Positions 11,546 through 23,033 of a stretch of 64,000 nucleotides of DNA are shown here, piece by piece (position 1 is the stretch's first letter; every line of letters starts with the position of its first letter). Where the stretch lies: positions 310,001 through 374,000 of the forward strand of contig CM018606.1 of the NCBI GenBank assembly GCA_009192285.1, given 5' to 3'. Both the position numbers and the translations under genes were made by a program. The stretch is from Morchella semilibera (Eukaryota; Ascomycota; Pezizomycetes; Pezizales; Morchellaceae). The notes below the pieces were generated by a model. The model was not told where the DNA came from and made no database searches. It worked only from the letters and a program-made list of their open reading frames with translations.

Positions 11546-12621
11546 TTTGGTTGGAATTGAAAGTCGGATTTGGGGTCATGTGATTTTCGCGAAGTGGTTG
11601 CCTGCCGCTTAGATGTATAATATTATATAAGTACTTGAGCGATTTCAAGGTCTGGGTTAGACAGTGAGAACTTGAAAGATCTCTGTGATGCGACTGAACT
11701 TGAGAATGGCTGGTGGACGACGCATTTTTCAGCCGACATATCACCACAACACAGTAAAAGGTAAAGCTTGAATGTCGCCGGGGAATGAATGCGCCGGTAA
11801 CTTTGGAGTTTAAAGAATATACCAAGCTAACTAAAAACCTCTGCTAGTTTACACACAACATACATTAAAGACTATAGGCTGGCCATGCATGGTTCTGATG
11901 CACAATGTCTATATTTTCGGTTTATACTTCACATTAATAGCCTATATCGGCCAGACCCTGTACTAGCCAATGTTTTTGATTTCTTAAAGAGAACCAATAT
12001 TGCAGCAACTCTTTCGGTGATCTCTGGGCCCTCAAGAGGGCAGGCTTGAGAAAAAAGAAACCCAAAGCCTTCATATTATACATCCCCGCGTACCAAGATG
12101 CCCACCTCCGCCGAGTAATGGTTGATGATAGTCTTGTTTCTCTGCAAATATCCTGTCCAGTGCTCACGCTCCAGATAGGCTTGATACTACGCATCGATAC
12201 CATACTCGTCCTACAAAGTAGGATGTAGGACCGCACTTTTTCATTCCTGATACATCCAACTAAATTTTTTGTTGTAACTGACAGCTACATATCGTACAAA
12301 TGCCATTTATTACCCATTCCTTTGGTCGAATATACGTTTAAAATCGTTGAAACGAGATATCATTTAATGAGAAGTACTTAACGGATGCAGGCACCAATGA
12401 TCCGATTTGCAACAAAACCTACCAACAAGAGCCGCACCCCGACTGGACACAAACCACGCCAACCACCGGCCGGCCCACTACTAAAACCTTTCCTTCACCA
12501 CAAAAAGCCTATCGCGAACTACGACTCCCGAAATCATCCACCAACGCAAACATGTCTGCCCTACTCCTATGTAGATCTGCCCTACCCGAAGAACTAAAGG
12601 CCCGGCCCAAGCACCTGAGAC
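11546..12621. other. intergenic, nothing supported
   Basis: Short ORFs only (about 60-100 codons, no recognisable features). The first 250 bases are probably the leader and promoter of the 11078-11545 gene. No repeats or RNA genes identified. Confidence 0.45.
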
Positions 12622-12715
12622 CATGGATGGCCGAGACATTGGTTATGGCGCTAGGTTAAGGTCTTAAAAACTCTTAACATCAATATCCTGGTGGGTTCAA
12701 GTCCCATTTCTGTCA
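12622..12715 (+). pseudogene. tRNA-Leu(AAG) pseudogene
   Basis: Closely matches the intact tRNA-Leu(AAG) at 13532-13637 through the D arm, the anticodon region and intron, and the T arm (GGGTTCAAGTCCC). Three things are wrong. The 5' acceptor strand no longer pairs properly (CCATGGATGG in place of GGCAGGATGG). The D loop has extra bases. The whole variable arm between CCTGG and the T arm is missing. The intron is retained and differs from the 13.5-kb copy at about one base, so this arose by DNA-level duplication, not from a spliced tRNA. Confidence 0.8.
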
Positions 12716-13531
12716 CAAGTCCTCCGCTTGACTGTACATGTGTCTAGTGGATCAAGCTTTTTTTCTCCGCGGTAGCTAATAACAGATGTATTCTTTAGCG
12801 CCCGAACGGGTAAACAAAATACCTTTCGGCATGATACGTTTTATTTTGCAAAGACCACACATCAGACCCTTTGCCGACATGATTTATGACAAAAAATCTT
12901 TTCCTGTATATAAGACTTTCTACATATAAGACTACAGAAGGGCAGGTATAAAATACACAGCGCTCCCGCCCGCCCGCCTGCAGCCTGTGGGTTTGAATCC
13001 GGAACCTCATAGAGTCTATATACTTAAGTACTTATGTGTATTTACTTACTTCTGCCAGTAGGATTGACGCCTCGCACCTCCTGATTTTGCGTAGGGTGGC
13101 GGGGATGGGGCTCCGGGCGACAACAAGACTAGAGGGCTTATATGCATGTGGATATGAAGTACTAAGGCAACAACCAGTTTGTAAGTTAGTACATTGTACT
13201 ACCACCTACTAAATGATACCAGTCCGGGGGGGTAGCCAAAATTCTAGTAAGTGTGACATCCGGTGAGGTCAATGATCAAAATCAATGATTCCCTCAACTG
13301 CATATATCACGCGATTTCGACAACTAACTAGTAAGACTCCGCTCCAACAAATCTTAGACACGGGGGACCTCGGTCTGAACCTTGAGGGTCCCCGGTGACC
13401 CTGTCAACGGATTCGGAAATGCTGTGGCGGCGCTAGAGCACGACGCTAATGCACTACGAAAAACTCTTCAACGCAAAAACACAAACGAAAACCCCATGCC
13501 CAGTCACGAGAAAGCAAAAGCAAAGGATTAA
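12716..13531. other. intergenic between tRNA pseudogene and tRNA-Leu
   Basis: No gene supported. A T-arm-like GGTTTGAATCC near 12988 has no paired stem and was not called. A GC-rich block lies at 12961-12985. Confidence 0.4.
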
Positions 13532-13637
13532 TGACAGAAGTGGGACTTGAACCCACGCTCGTTTCCGAACCAGGATACTGATGTTAAGAGTTTTTAAGAC
13601 CTTAACCTGGCGCCATAACCAACTCGGCCATCCTGCC
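13532..13637 (-). tRNA. tRNA-Leu(AAG) with 24-nt intron
   Basis: On the minus strand it begins GGCAGGATGGCCGAG. The acceptor stem GGCAGGA pairs with TTCTGTC (two G-U pairs), discriminator A. The anticodon stem is CCAGG/CCTGG with loop TTAAGG...T, giving anticodon AAG. A 24-nt intron after position 37 contains ACTCTTAA, which can pair with the anticodon region. The variable arm TTCG/CGAG marks a class II tRNA, and the T arm is GTGGG TTCAAGT CCCAC. It reads CUU and, with A34 modified to inosine, CUC and CUA. Confidence 0.93.
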
Positions 13638-14386
13638 ATGAACATATTGGGATCTGGGTGTGCTCGTGTGCCTATGCGATTGTCCATGTGTGAAATTGGG
13701 GAAATAGCGGTGTCTAGGGGCATCCGTGATGAATGATGCTAAATACCAGGAGAGGTTTTATTCTGGGCGGTTTATAGGGTTGGTGTTGAAGTTTTATCTG
13801 GTTTCTTGGGAGTGTCGTATTAGCAGCACGAATTGTCACTCGAGAATGTTTCATCTGCAGATGTAATATGGTTGCTTCCGTCCCTAGGAGTCAACCATTG
13901 TGCCTAGGACTACTTGTCTGGTACTGCAGACACACATATGTGACCTAATATATAAAGGTTCATGTATATAAGACATCTCTCTTGCACTATAGTACTCAGT
14001 CGGCCAATGAAGTCCTATTCACAGTCAAATTACAAAAGCAGAGCCAACAGAATTCCCGGAAAGCGCAAGTATGGCGTTGAAATAATTAATATGCCTATTA
14101 TTAATTCTTAGTAATATAGGCGGTCATAGAAAATAGGAAATAATTCCCCCCCCCTTACTATTTTTATTTTAGGTTGTTATTTGATAGACCTTTACTCATA
14201 TCCTCAATTGCAGCAGTCAGGGCACAAAACCCGCTTCAAAATGTTAAACAATACTACCAGGGGTGGGGGTAAGTCTCTTGACGGTGCCGCGCCGTAGTTG
14301 CAACAGCAGGCTTCTCCGATATCGTGGTAAAAAAGATCCCATGGCCTTGGAACCACAAGACATGCGATATGAGAACAAAAGTGTAT
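13638..14386. other. intergenic, nothing supported
   Basis: AT-rich spacer between two minus-strand tRNA genes; it would contain the upstream region of the 13.5-kb tRNA. A poly-C run of about ten lies near 14145-14155. No coding features. Confidence 0.4.
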
Positions 14387-14499
14387 TGAAAGGAGGGGGA
14401 TTCGAACCCCCGCGGGCTAGGCCCATGAGAAACCCCGCTTTGTAAGCGAGAAAGCAGATACGCTTGAGTCACACACCTTAACCACTCGGTCATCCTTCC
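14387..14499 (-). tRNA. tRNA-Leu(CAA) with about 33-nt intron
   Basis: On the minus strand it begins GGAAGGATGACCGAGTGG. The acceptor stem GGAAGGA pairs with TCCTTTC, discriminator A. The anticodon stem TGTGA pairs with TCATG (two G-U pairs). The loop CTCAAG...C gives anticodon CAA, reading UUG. The intron of about 33 nt lies after position 37. The variable arm is GGC CTA GCC, and the T arm is GGGGG TTCGAAT CCCCC. An intron in tRNA-Leu(CAA) is usual in fungi. Confidence 0.9.
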
Positions 14500-14662
14500 A
14501 TGATGTTTTTGAAAAATTTAACGTTTTTGTTATTAGAGCGATTTGGCTAACAACTCGTGAGAATCGGGATTGGCCAAATCAAAATTGTAACTAGGATCAG
14601 TCTGGGACCCCACATGCACATGATGTCACCCGCCCCATCCCCGCTATCATACAAAAAAAAAT

Positions 14663-15622
14663 TTACACTACAACTCCCTCCCTCAAAGTCTTTACAAACT
14701 CCTGTCCAAATGCCCACGCACTTGATGGCCCCTCACCACTAACCAATTCCCGGTCCCTCACGACATTCGGCATCAACGGGATCGTCGAAACCTCTACCTT
14801 CGCCCCCTCCTCCCGCAGCGCATCCTCAACCCTCTTCTCCAGCTTCGCGCCCCACATCAACTCATTGCTCATCTCCTCCTTGTTCGCATAGCACGTCACT
14901 CGGTAGTCCTTGTATGCGAACTCGCCATTCTCCGCCAGCTTCGTCGATAGCAGCGCGATTGGGCCGTGGCAGATCACCTACGCACCAAATTTCAATGTCA
15001 GCGGGGGTTTATACTCGGGTGGTGGATCGCACACATACGCCAGTGGGTTTGTGCTGCTTGTGGAAGTGGCTCAGGACCCTTCCGAGATCTGGGTCTTTCC
15101 CCAGGTCACCCATGGGGCCGTGGCCGCCGGGGACAAAGACACCGGAGAAGGTGGAGAGCTCGGCGTCGTCGAATGAGGAGAGGGAGCGCGGGTTGCTGAT
15201 GTCCTTGTCGAGGCGCTTGATGAGGTCCTTCTCGCGGTTGAGTTCGTAGTAGTTTCCTGGCCCTCCGTCAGTATCTTTAGCCCCCCCCCCCCTTTCTTCT
15301 TCCCCCCTTGAGCGAGATGGAGTGGAGTAATACCTAGGAACCAGAGAGAGGAGTCGGACAGAGTGTCGAGGCGGGGTTCGTTACCGCCGGGGGTTGCGAA
15401 AGTTACGGAGAAGCCGTTGTCGAGGAGGAGCTGGAGGGGCTGGGCAAGCTCTTTCAGGAAGTATCTGGGCACTGCTTGTTAGTTGCTGATTTCTACCCGC
15501 AGACGTGTGCACCGCCCGGCCACTGACCCAGTTTCCTGTTCGATCTTGGAGCCGTCCTTTTTCCGGAGTGCGATTGAGTGGCACCCGGAGAGGACGATGA
15601 GGACTTTCTTTTGGTCCGACAT
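14663..15622 (-). CDS. DJ-1/PfpI family protein (Hsp31-like), 252 aa, four exons
   Basis: Exons are 15622-15528, 15464-15334, 15256-15039 and 14977-14663; all introns are GT-AG and phases agree. The protein starts MSDQKKVLIVLSGC and contains FATPGGNEPRLD and FVPGGHGPMGDL. Exon 4 begins at VICHGPIALL, holding the nucleophile-elbow cysteine of the family. Length and motifs fit class I glutamine amidotransferase-like Hsp31/glyoxalase-III-type proteins, which detoxify methylglyoxal or act as chaperones in stress. No targeting sequence is seen, so it is probably cytosolic. The second intron contains a poly-C tract (about 13 C near 15286-15299). The Glu and His partners were not located with certainty, so the exact reaction is inference. 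Confidence 0.9.
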
Positions 15623-16258
15623 TGTGGGGTATCAATATAGGTAGTTTTGCTGGTCTGTTTTCAGCACGCTGGTATCTTTGGAGTATCAAATAGCAAACCG
15701 CTGGAATTGAGAGTTCCCTCCTGCGCTACAAATACAGCATCTACTCTGCCCTACCGCTTTCAAGATCCCTGGCCCTGTGAAGATCCCAATTGTGAGTTTA
15801 CGCCTAGATGACAGCGCAGATACGTCACCTTTGTATATGTAATCAACTCAGACATGGGCAAGGAGACAAGCAGCCTCCCCAATTTTTACTCTGAAAACCG
15901 GCGCTATTAGACTACTGATATACACTCTGATTTCCATACCGTATTTCAAATCCTTACCAGTTCTTCCTGGCGCCTCCGGCATTGGCAGCGGGAGAAGTGG
16001 TGAGCGATGACATCATGGTATGAGGCTCTTTCAGGCCTCGGCACAACGCAGACCTTCATGTGCAACTTCGACTGTTTAATGCAATTCTTGTAGTGTAAAA
16101 TCCTTATGAACAAAAGAACGACCGTAGTATCCACCACCGAACCCGCTATCTCAACCCCACCACAAAACCCAAACAGACAACCCACCACCCCCAGAGCTCC
16201 AGCACTTTCCAACAAAAAAAAATAGCACATTATCCAGGCCTCCACATGCCCACAGCAT
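15623..16258. other. intergenic, promoter side of the DJ-1 gene
   Basis: No gene supported. Minus-strand ORFs at 15946-16348 overlap the tRNA on the opposite strand and look like chance. Confidence 0.45.
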
Positions 16259-16363
16259 GGCAGGATGGCCGAGTTGGTTATGGCGCCAGGTTAAGGTTTC
16301 ACAAACTCTTAGCATAATATCCTGGTTCGGAAACGAGCGTGGGTTCAAGTCCCACTCCTGTCA
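16259..16363 (+). tRNA. tRNA-Leu(AAG), second copy, with intron
   Basis: Same mature sequence as the 13.5-kb gene apart from the acceptor-stem 3' strand (TCCTGTC in place of TTCTGTC, which converts one G-U into a G-C pair). Anticodon AAG between CCAGG and CCTGG. The intron of about 23 nt differs in sequence but keeps ACTCTTA, opposite the anticodon. Confidence 0.93.
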
Positions 16364-17890
16364 CTCATCCTTTTTTTTGCCCGCGGCTGTGGTGGTTTGG
16401 TTTAGTTAGGGTTAGTTAGGGTTCGACAAGTTTTTTTCCTTTTGGCACGCGGGGTGTGTGGGTTAGGGTTGTTGCTTCGGGGTTAGGGGTTCGATGTTGC
16501 CTTGAGTTTTTTCATAGCCTTCTGGACTATACAAAAAGATCGCAAATGTTGCCTTGAGGTTGGAGGTCACTTATTTATACTGTACATGCGAGTTTTGGGG
16601 GAAGAGTTCTGGGGTTTGTCTCTCTTTGCTTTTAGGAGAGATATAGTACCTCCCGAGCGGCTTGTAATGGGTTGTGGGAGTACTTAAGCGGTCGGGTGGC
16701 GAGTCATACGCCATCACTCGCACCCACGGTGCATTACCAGTGATGCACATCCCGGCCCGGCAACGCAAAAATACCAGATTCTGATTTCAGGCACAGAACC
16801 TTGAGTAGACAACAACTACTTACCTCTCCCAACAAGAGGCCACAATCGGGTCAGGCTAGGGACTAGGGATTAAGGCACGGGTTCCAGACATTTTTTTTTA
16901 ATGGGGGCATCTATGCTCGTGGGTGGGGTTGTGTTTTCGGGGGCGGTTAACCGTGGCGGGTGTCTGGGTCACTTATTTTTCGGTTTCCCGTTTATGTCGC
17001 TTTAATATATAACGAGAGATAGTGCGGCTTCTGAGTGTACTACGGGTGGTGGTTCGCTCGCTGTTTCTCTCGCGCGGGTGTAGAGTGTGCGGGGGTACAT
17101 ACACGTAGCAGAATGACCTCGAGGCCAGATCCCAGCTGGCTTAGTCCGGTTCCCATGGGCACCCGCTGCCGTCTAGAAAACCTGCGAACCGGACACGTGA
17201 AAATACAAGCCTTTTTAGACCCTTCCCTAGGGGATACAGATGTATGCTTCTATCCCCACGGCTGTCTGTGTGCATATGGGCTTCGGTTGTGGGGTACGTA
17301 GATGGACCTAAGCTGCACTCGTATGAATACTTACCTCATACCCCAAAGGGCTACGGGGGTTCTATGCGTGAAGGGCAGTGGATGGTTGTGGTGAGATGGT
17401 ACGTACTGTCAACCCTAACCCTTGTGTCGAGGCATCTTACATGACGGATGTGTGGAGGAACACAAGCAGTGGGGCTTTCCCTCATCCCATCCCATCCCTC
17501 GGGTTCGGGATCGCGGGCGGACATAACCTTTAACAGCGGAACGGAAGGCAGGCATCCGTGTCCCGACTTGGTCTAGCGTTGGGGGTCTGTTACTCGGAGA
17601 TTTGTTTGTTGTTGCAGGGGTGGGTGGGGAACTGCTGAGTTGGGGTGTATAACTGTGAACCTGTACCTACATACATACATTGTACTTCTACAGCATACAC
17701 GATGGACGACGGGTCCCTGCAGATAGATGAAGATACAGCTTATATTAGGGACACAGAATACTGATCACAGTATACACATATACACAAGGGACACGGAATA
17801 CACGCGCCCGCTACAGCATACGTCATACCCAACCCACTGATTGCTGACAAATCACACACCTTTACCAACAACGGGACAACAAACGCCGAC
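16364..17890. other. intergenic with telomere-like repeats
   Basis: Just downstream of the tRNA, 16401-16422 reads TTTAGTTAGGGTTAGTTAGG and continues to GGTTCG. Further TTAGGG-type units lie at 16461-16490, with the complement CCCTAACCC near 17411. The DNA is GT-rich on the plus strand. ORFs at 16502-17444 have no recognisable features. Confidence 0.45.
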
Positions 17891-18030
17891 TTTTCTCTCC
17901 TTCTTCTTCTGTGGATTTGTCTCTCTCTTCTTATCCCTTCTCTTGTCTCTCTTCTTATCCCTTCTTCTTATCCCTTCTTCTCTTCTCTTCTCTCCCCCCT
18001 CATCTGTCTCATCCCCATCTGTCTGTCTGT
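17891..18030 (+). promoter_or_regulatory. pyrimidine-rich promoter/leader tract of the ankyrin gene
   Basis: About 140 bases consist almost only of C and T on the plus strand (units such as CTTCTTATCCCTTCT). They end about 110 bases before the ankyrin ATG. CT-rich tracts upstream of starts are typical of filamentous-fungal promoters and leaders. Confidence 0.5.
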
Positions 18031-18138
18031 TGGCAGAGGCGCTTACTTCTCTATATATAGAGATATATCCTATTCATACAGAGACAGACAGACCTTCCTC
18101 CTCATCCCCTCCTCCTCTCCAGCTATTAGTTATTACAC

Positions 18139-20137
18139 ATGACGGACGACATGCCAGCTAGCACAGACTCCCCCTCACCCCCCACAGACGCGCTCGCAGT
18201 CGCGTCAGAAGGTACCCTCCACTCCACACCCCCTCAATTCACATACAATTACTAACACCCACCTCCCAGGAATACCAGACAAGCCCCCCCGCTCCCCCGT
18301 CCTCGCCGCCCCCCTCCACGACTGCCAGACAATCCCTTGCGCAATCAACCACGACAATCTCTCCGCCCTCAAGACCTTCGTAACGCCGGAAAACATCACC
18401 TCGCCCACTCTCCCGCCTCTCCTACACCTCGTCGTCCTCTCGGGCAGCGAGGTCATGCTGCTACACCTACTCTCCCACGGCGCCGTCGTTGACGCCGTCT
18501 CCGGCGGGCAAACGGCGCTGCTTCTCGCCGCGGAGGAAGGGAAGCCGCGAATGGCGGAGATGCTCCTGGCCAGCGGCGCTAGCCCCGCCGCGCGCTCGGA
18601 AAAGACGGACTACACGGCGCTGCACCTCGCCGCGTTCTACGGACACCGTGATGTCGCGCAGGTGCTTGTCGAGGGGGGCGCGGCGGTCGAGGAGACTGTC
18701 GGGGGAACCACGGCGCTCGCGCTGGCCGCGCAGGAGGGACACGAGGAGGTTATAGCGTGGCTGCTTGACCGGGGCGCACGCATTGACGGTGACGGCGACG
18801 GGCTGACACCGCTGCACTATGCTGCGGCGAACGCGCAGAACGGGGTACTCGAGCTCCTGCTGCGCCGCGGCGCGGATGTTAATGCCGCAACGGATAAGGG
18901 ATACACGGCACTCCACAAGCCCGCCTTCTTCGGCCACGTGGAGACCGTCAAGGTCCTCCTCGACCACGGGGCGAACGCAACAGCGCGCCTCACTAGCGGC
19001 GGACACACTGCGCTGCACCTTGCGGCGCAGGAGGGATGGGACCGTGTCGTGGACCTGCTGCTACAGCGGCACCCACAGCTGGCGGGACTACAGAGCTCCG
19101 CGGGGTCTACAGCGCTACACATGGCTGCGCGGGACGGGCACACGGCCGTCGTTCGCACGCTGCTGCACCACGCCGCTGACCCAGCCGCCGTCGACAAGAG
19201 CGGATACACGCCTCTGCACCTAGCATCCTTCTACGGGCGCTCCGCGGCCGTTGCCGTCTTCTTCGAGGACTCCCCCGCAAACAGCAGCCAACTCGTCAAC
19301 AGCCGCGTCGACAGCGGGCACACGCCGCTGCACATGGCCGCCCAGGAAGACCACGTCTCAGTGATGACAACGCTTCTCGCCAACGGCGCCGACATCGCCG
19401 CACCCGCCCTCCCCGGCGGCTACACGGCGCTGCACAAAGCCGCCGAGCGCGGGCACGACGCAGCAGTAAGCTTCCTCCTCGCCCACGGCGCCGACGTCAA
19501 TGCCGCGCTGCTCCTCAACGGGCGAACACCCCTGCACCTTGCAGCCCTCGGCGCGCACGAGGCCGTCGTAACAACCCTCCTCAAGCACGGCGCGGACGTG
19601 CACGCGCGGGCACGACCGCCCCCACCACCATCGTCCTCCGCCACCACCACCCCTCCGAGAACGCCAGACGCCGACGCGGCCGCGAGGTCCTCACTCAAGG
19701 CCGTCAAGCTACTGATTGAGCGGCTGCACCACCACCCCGTCTCCGAGGCGGGCCCGGGTGTGGTAGCGGACGGGGACACGGCGCTGCACCTTGCCGCCTC
19801 GGCGCGGAGTCGCGGCGTTGTTTCGTTGCTTCTGGAGGCTGGCGCGGACGTGGGTGCGCGGGGCGCGGGGGGCATGACGGCGCTGCATGTTGCTGCGCAG
19901 AGCGGCGGCGAGGGCGCGGCGAAGGTGTTGCTGGAGAAGGGGGCGGATAGAGGGGCGCGCACCGCTGCCGGGGAGACGGCGGTGCAGGTTGCGGCACGCG
20001 CGGGGAGTGAGGCAGTGTTGAGGATGCTGGTGAAGGAGGGGGGAGGGCTGTTGGGTGTTCCGGAGGGGGAGGGGGAGGTGGCGGGTGGCAGGAGGAGGAG
20101 TAGAGGGAGGTCGCTGTTGGGGAGGTTGAGGGGGTAG
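18139..20137 (+). CDS. ankyrin-repeat protein, 646 aa, two exons
   Basis: Exon 1 is 18139-18211 (MTDDMPASTDSP), the intron is 18212-18269 (donor GTACCC, CTAAC branch, acceptor CCCAG), and exon 2 is 18270-20137. After about 80 N-terminal residues there are 14 tandem ankyrin units identifiable by their TALHLAA-type core, from TALLLAAEEG to TAVQVAARAG. A Pro/Ser/Thr-rich insert (PPPPPSSSATTTPPRTPD) interrupts them near residues 470-490. The C-terminus is Gly/Arg-rich and ends SRGRSLLGRLRG. There is no membrane segment, kinase or NACHT domain in the same frame. It is probably a protein-interaction scaffold; partners unknown. The gene is strikingly GC-rich compared with its flanks. Confidence 0.88.
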
Positions 20138-21980
20138 TGGGGGGTACATGGGGAGGATGTATATAGATGGGGTTTTGGGAGTCGGGCGGTTTTTTTTATT
20201 TTTTTTGATGGGTATGCGCTGGTCTATGGATTCGGGATGGGGTTATGGAGGTTATTTTTTATTTTATTTATTTATTTATGACTGTCTGTCGTCCGCGGGC
20301 CGGGCTGGAAATCTCTCATGACTAGCAGGGAGGTGCGGGGGGGGTCGGGTGGCTTATCTATATTTATATCTATACCATAGAGAGAGAGAGGGGAGGGTGT
20401 GGGTGTAGCTATGTAGGTAGTAGCCAATAGCTAGTTAGTGGAGTGAATGATATGAATGATATGAATGAATGAATCTAGTATCAGCACCGCGTTATGGAGT
20501 CATGGCGTGCACGAGCAGCACCCAATTGATAAAGGCACGGTGGATTGCTCGTATAGGTGCCGGTGGTGCGGGTGCTGGGTCTGGCTGGTCTTGGGGGGGG
20601 GGGGGTCATCGGTTCAGAGAGGCACGAACTAAACTACCACACCGCAGCACGAGGCAGTCCACTACTTGCACTATGGCTGGGCTGTCCTGGGCGTGCTTTG
20701 TTGGGTTGGGTTGGGTTGGGTTACTGGTGTGTTGGGTTACTGGCTGGTGCGTTGGTGGGTGGTGGTGGTAGCGCCTGGTTACGCGTCATGGGATGTCACT
20801 CGTGTACCCGGGGTAGATACTCGGGACCACCCTGCCCAGCCTGGTGGGTCGGTGGCAGGTGGGTCGGTCCATACACAACCCGCCATCACTGGGTGGGCGG
20901 GAACATGCTACCCCACGACCACACCCACAAACACAACTCCGCCTTCCGCTACAGCGGGGGGCGGTACACACTGCCCACAAACCTGTAATCACTTGTCGGC
21001 GGCGCAGTGGCGGTCGTGGCTAGCTAGGGGTGGTGGGTTCCCGGTTGTGGTAGGCTGGGGGGGGGAGCGCTTGCCTTATATACTGACCCGTTCTGCCTAG
21101 AGTTTATTACCCAGACGTTACAGACAGCGGACAGACAGCGGACGGACAGCGGAACGTCCCCCCGGGGCAGGGCTGGCGGGGATGGGTTGGTACTATAGAG
21201 CCGTTTCTTTGCTGGGTTCGTGTGGGGCTAAAGGGTGGGTTGGCGGCGGTGTGGTGGTGTGGGTGGTGTTGGCCGGGCGGGGCGGGGCGGTTTAGTGTTG
21301 CGGGGACTGTGGAGTGACGTGACGTGATGTGATGTGATGTGGTGTGGTAAGGCCGGGTGGAGGCAGGCGGGGTGGAGGTTCAGGCGGTTGGATACTTGTC
21401 TCGGAGGGATTAGAAGAGGAGAGTAACCGACGGCCGGTGTGGGCTTAGTGGTAAGAAGCACACATATATACATACAGAAGAAAACACAAAATAAGCTCCC
21501 TAGAAGGCAAAATACACCACCCCCCTCTTCCTAGAAAAATGGGCGTTGCTACTCGGTGGCGCTCTCACGACGTGTGGGGATTCCTAGTCTTCCATCCAAA
21601 GGATAGCTAGATTCGTGTTGCACCAACCCATGCAATCATACCAATGGAGAATCGGCTTTAGTAGTACTCTCCGGCGTTGCAGTGGGAGAATCTCCATACC
21701 CCCGTGAGCGTGTCTAATGTAGCCAGAGGCGGGGGGGGGTGCTGGTTTGTTTGCCGGGAGGTGGTGCGGACGCGGATCACGGGGTGTCACTCGGTGCGTT
21801 TGTTGTCGGTTCCGAGGCGCACGGGTCTTGGCGCGCGATTTCGTGTGCGGAAAATCACTGGCCCTTCACCGCGCCGTGCTCCCCCCCCCCCCCCAACAAC
21901 CCAAGACCCACAAAGACAAAAAAACCAAAGACCACCCGCGTGGGGTAGGGGGGGGAAAAAAAAAGAACCAAAAAAAAGCG
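20138..21980. repeat. GC- and GT-rich intergenic DNA with short tandem repeats
   Basis: It contains (GGTTG)n near 20697-20725, a three-unit GGACAGACAGC-type array at about 21115-21152, a GTGAC/GTGAT array at about 21311-21345, and homopolymers of G (about 20587) and C (about 21883). Long ORFs in several frames here are products of the composition and are not called. No gene supported. Confidence 0.55.
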
Positions 21981-22082
21981 TGACAGAAGTGGGACTTGAA
22001 CCCACGCTCGTTTCCGAACCAGGATATTAGTGTTAAGAGTAAGACCTTAACCTGGCGCCATAACCAACTCGGCCATCCTGCC
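21981..22082 (-). tRNA. tRNA-Leu(AAG), third copy, with 20-nt intron
   Basis: Exonic sequence is identical to the 13.5-kb copy: GGCAGGA acceptor, AAG anticodon between CCAGG and CCTGG, TTCG/CGAG variable arm. The intron is shorter (about 20 nt, TCTTACTCTTAACACTAATA) but keeps the ACTCTTA element. Confidence 0.93.
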
Positions 22083-23033
22083 ATGGTGGGCGGCGCGCCA
22101 AAAAGCTTTTTTGATCAGCCCCCGGCGGGGGCAGGCATTGTTAGTCATCGTTCTCCCGGTAATGATTTCTTGCGCATGTTTACGGCGCCCGTAGCTGGTG
22201 GTACAAACGTAACGGCGCCCGCCGCTATACGGTTCAAATGCTTAGCTGTCGCGGCGAATAGCACAGACTGTACCCCAGCTGCGGCGGTATGCAGCGGAGA
22301 GCTGCCCGGTCCTGACTGCGTGCTCCGTCCGGGGTGCAGCTCTTGACCGTCTTATACACACCTACCTACCTACACACACACCGTGGGTGATCCCTCCGGC
22401 GGCCGGGACCTCTACCAGACCAGCGGCTGGAAGGAGCGAGCCGCCACATTCGCGCAGCCGGGATTGTGGGGGTGCCTACGACCCACCCCCGGGGCAGCAA
22501 TTTTCAAGTTGCAGGTTTCATAGCTTACGTGGGGGCTAGCCCTAGGTCCCCCCTTATCTGCAGCGTAACGGGAGTCGGAGGGGTAATGATTACGGGCGGA
22601 TATCTGGACGGATGGTTGGGCTGGACGTACCTCCCCACACCTACTGACTAGCAAGATCAAGAACCCACATACTAACTTCTTCATAGCCGGCCGCGGCCTT
22701 ACCATGCTTATGGCCCTCTCCCGACGGAAGATGGGCTGCGGGCTGATCTAGACGCAATCACAGCCCATGCGGCGCAAGGGCCGCAGACTAGGAGGGGATC
22801 TGTTAATCCCAGGGCTCCGTTCTAGAATGCTTACGCTATGCTTATGCTTAATCACCACTGGCGTATGGATGCCCGACCAGATCAATGCCCGTCAAAGAAG
22901 ATCCCATTTCGCCGCTGATAACAAGTCCGGAGAAAATACAGAAACAAATACCCACAGATTAAAAAACAGGTCAACCGCAAGAGAAGAAGAGAAAAAAGAC
23001 CGCAGCTAAGAAAATCTAACATAACCTACACTC
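22083..23033. other. intergenic, nothing supported
   Basis: GC-rich at first, then purine-rich towards the 3' end of PEX7. Short ORFs only. No recognised RNA gene. Confidence 0.45.

Noticed and set aside
12961-13010. Extra tRNA suggested by GGTTTGAATCC
   Set aside because: The flanking bases do not form a T stem, and no acceptor or anticodon arm is present.
20469-21100. Three overlapping Gly/Trp-rich ORFs of 100-144 codons
   Set aside because: All frames are open because the DNA is a GT/GC-rich minisatellite; composition explains them.
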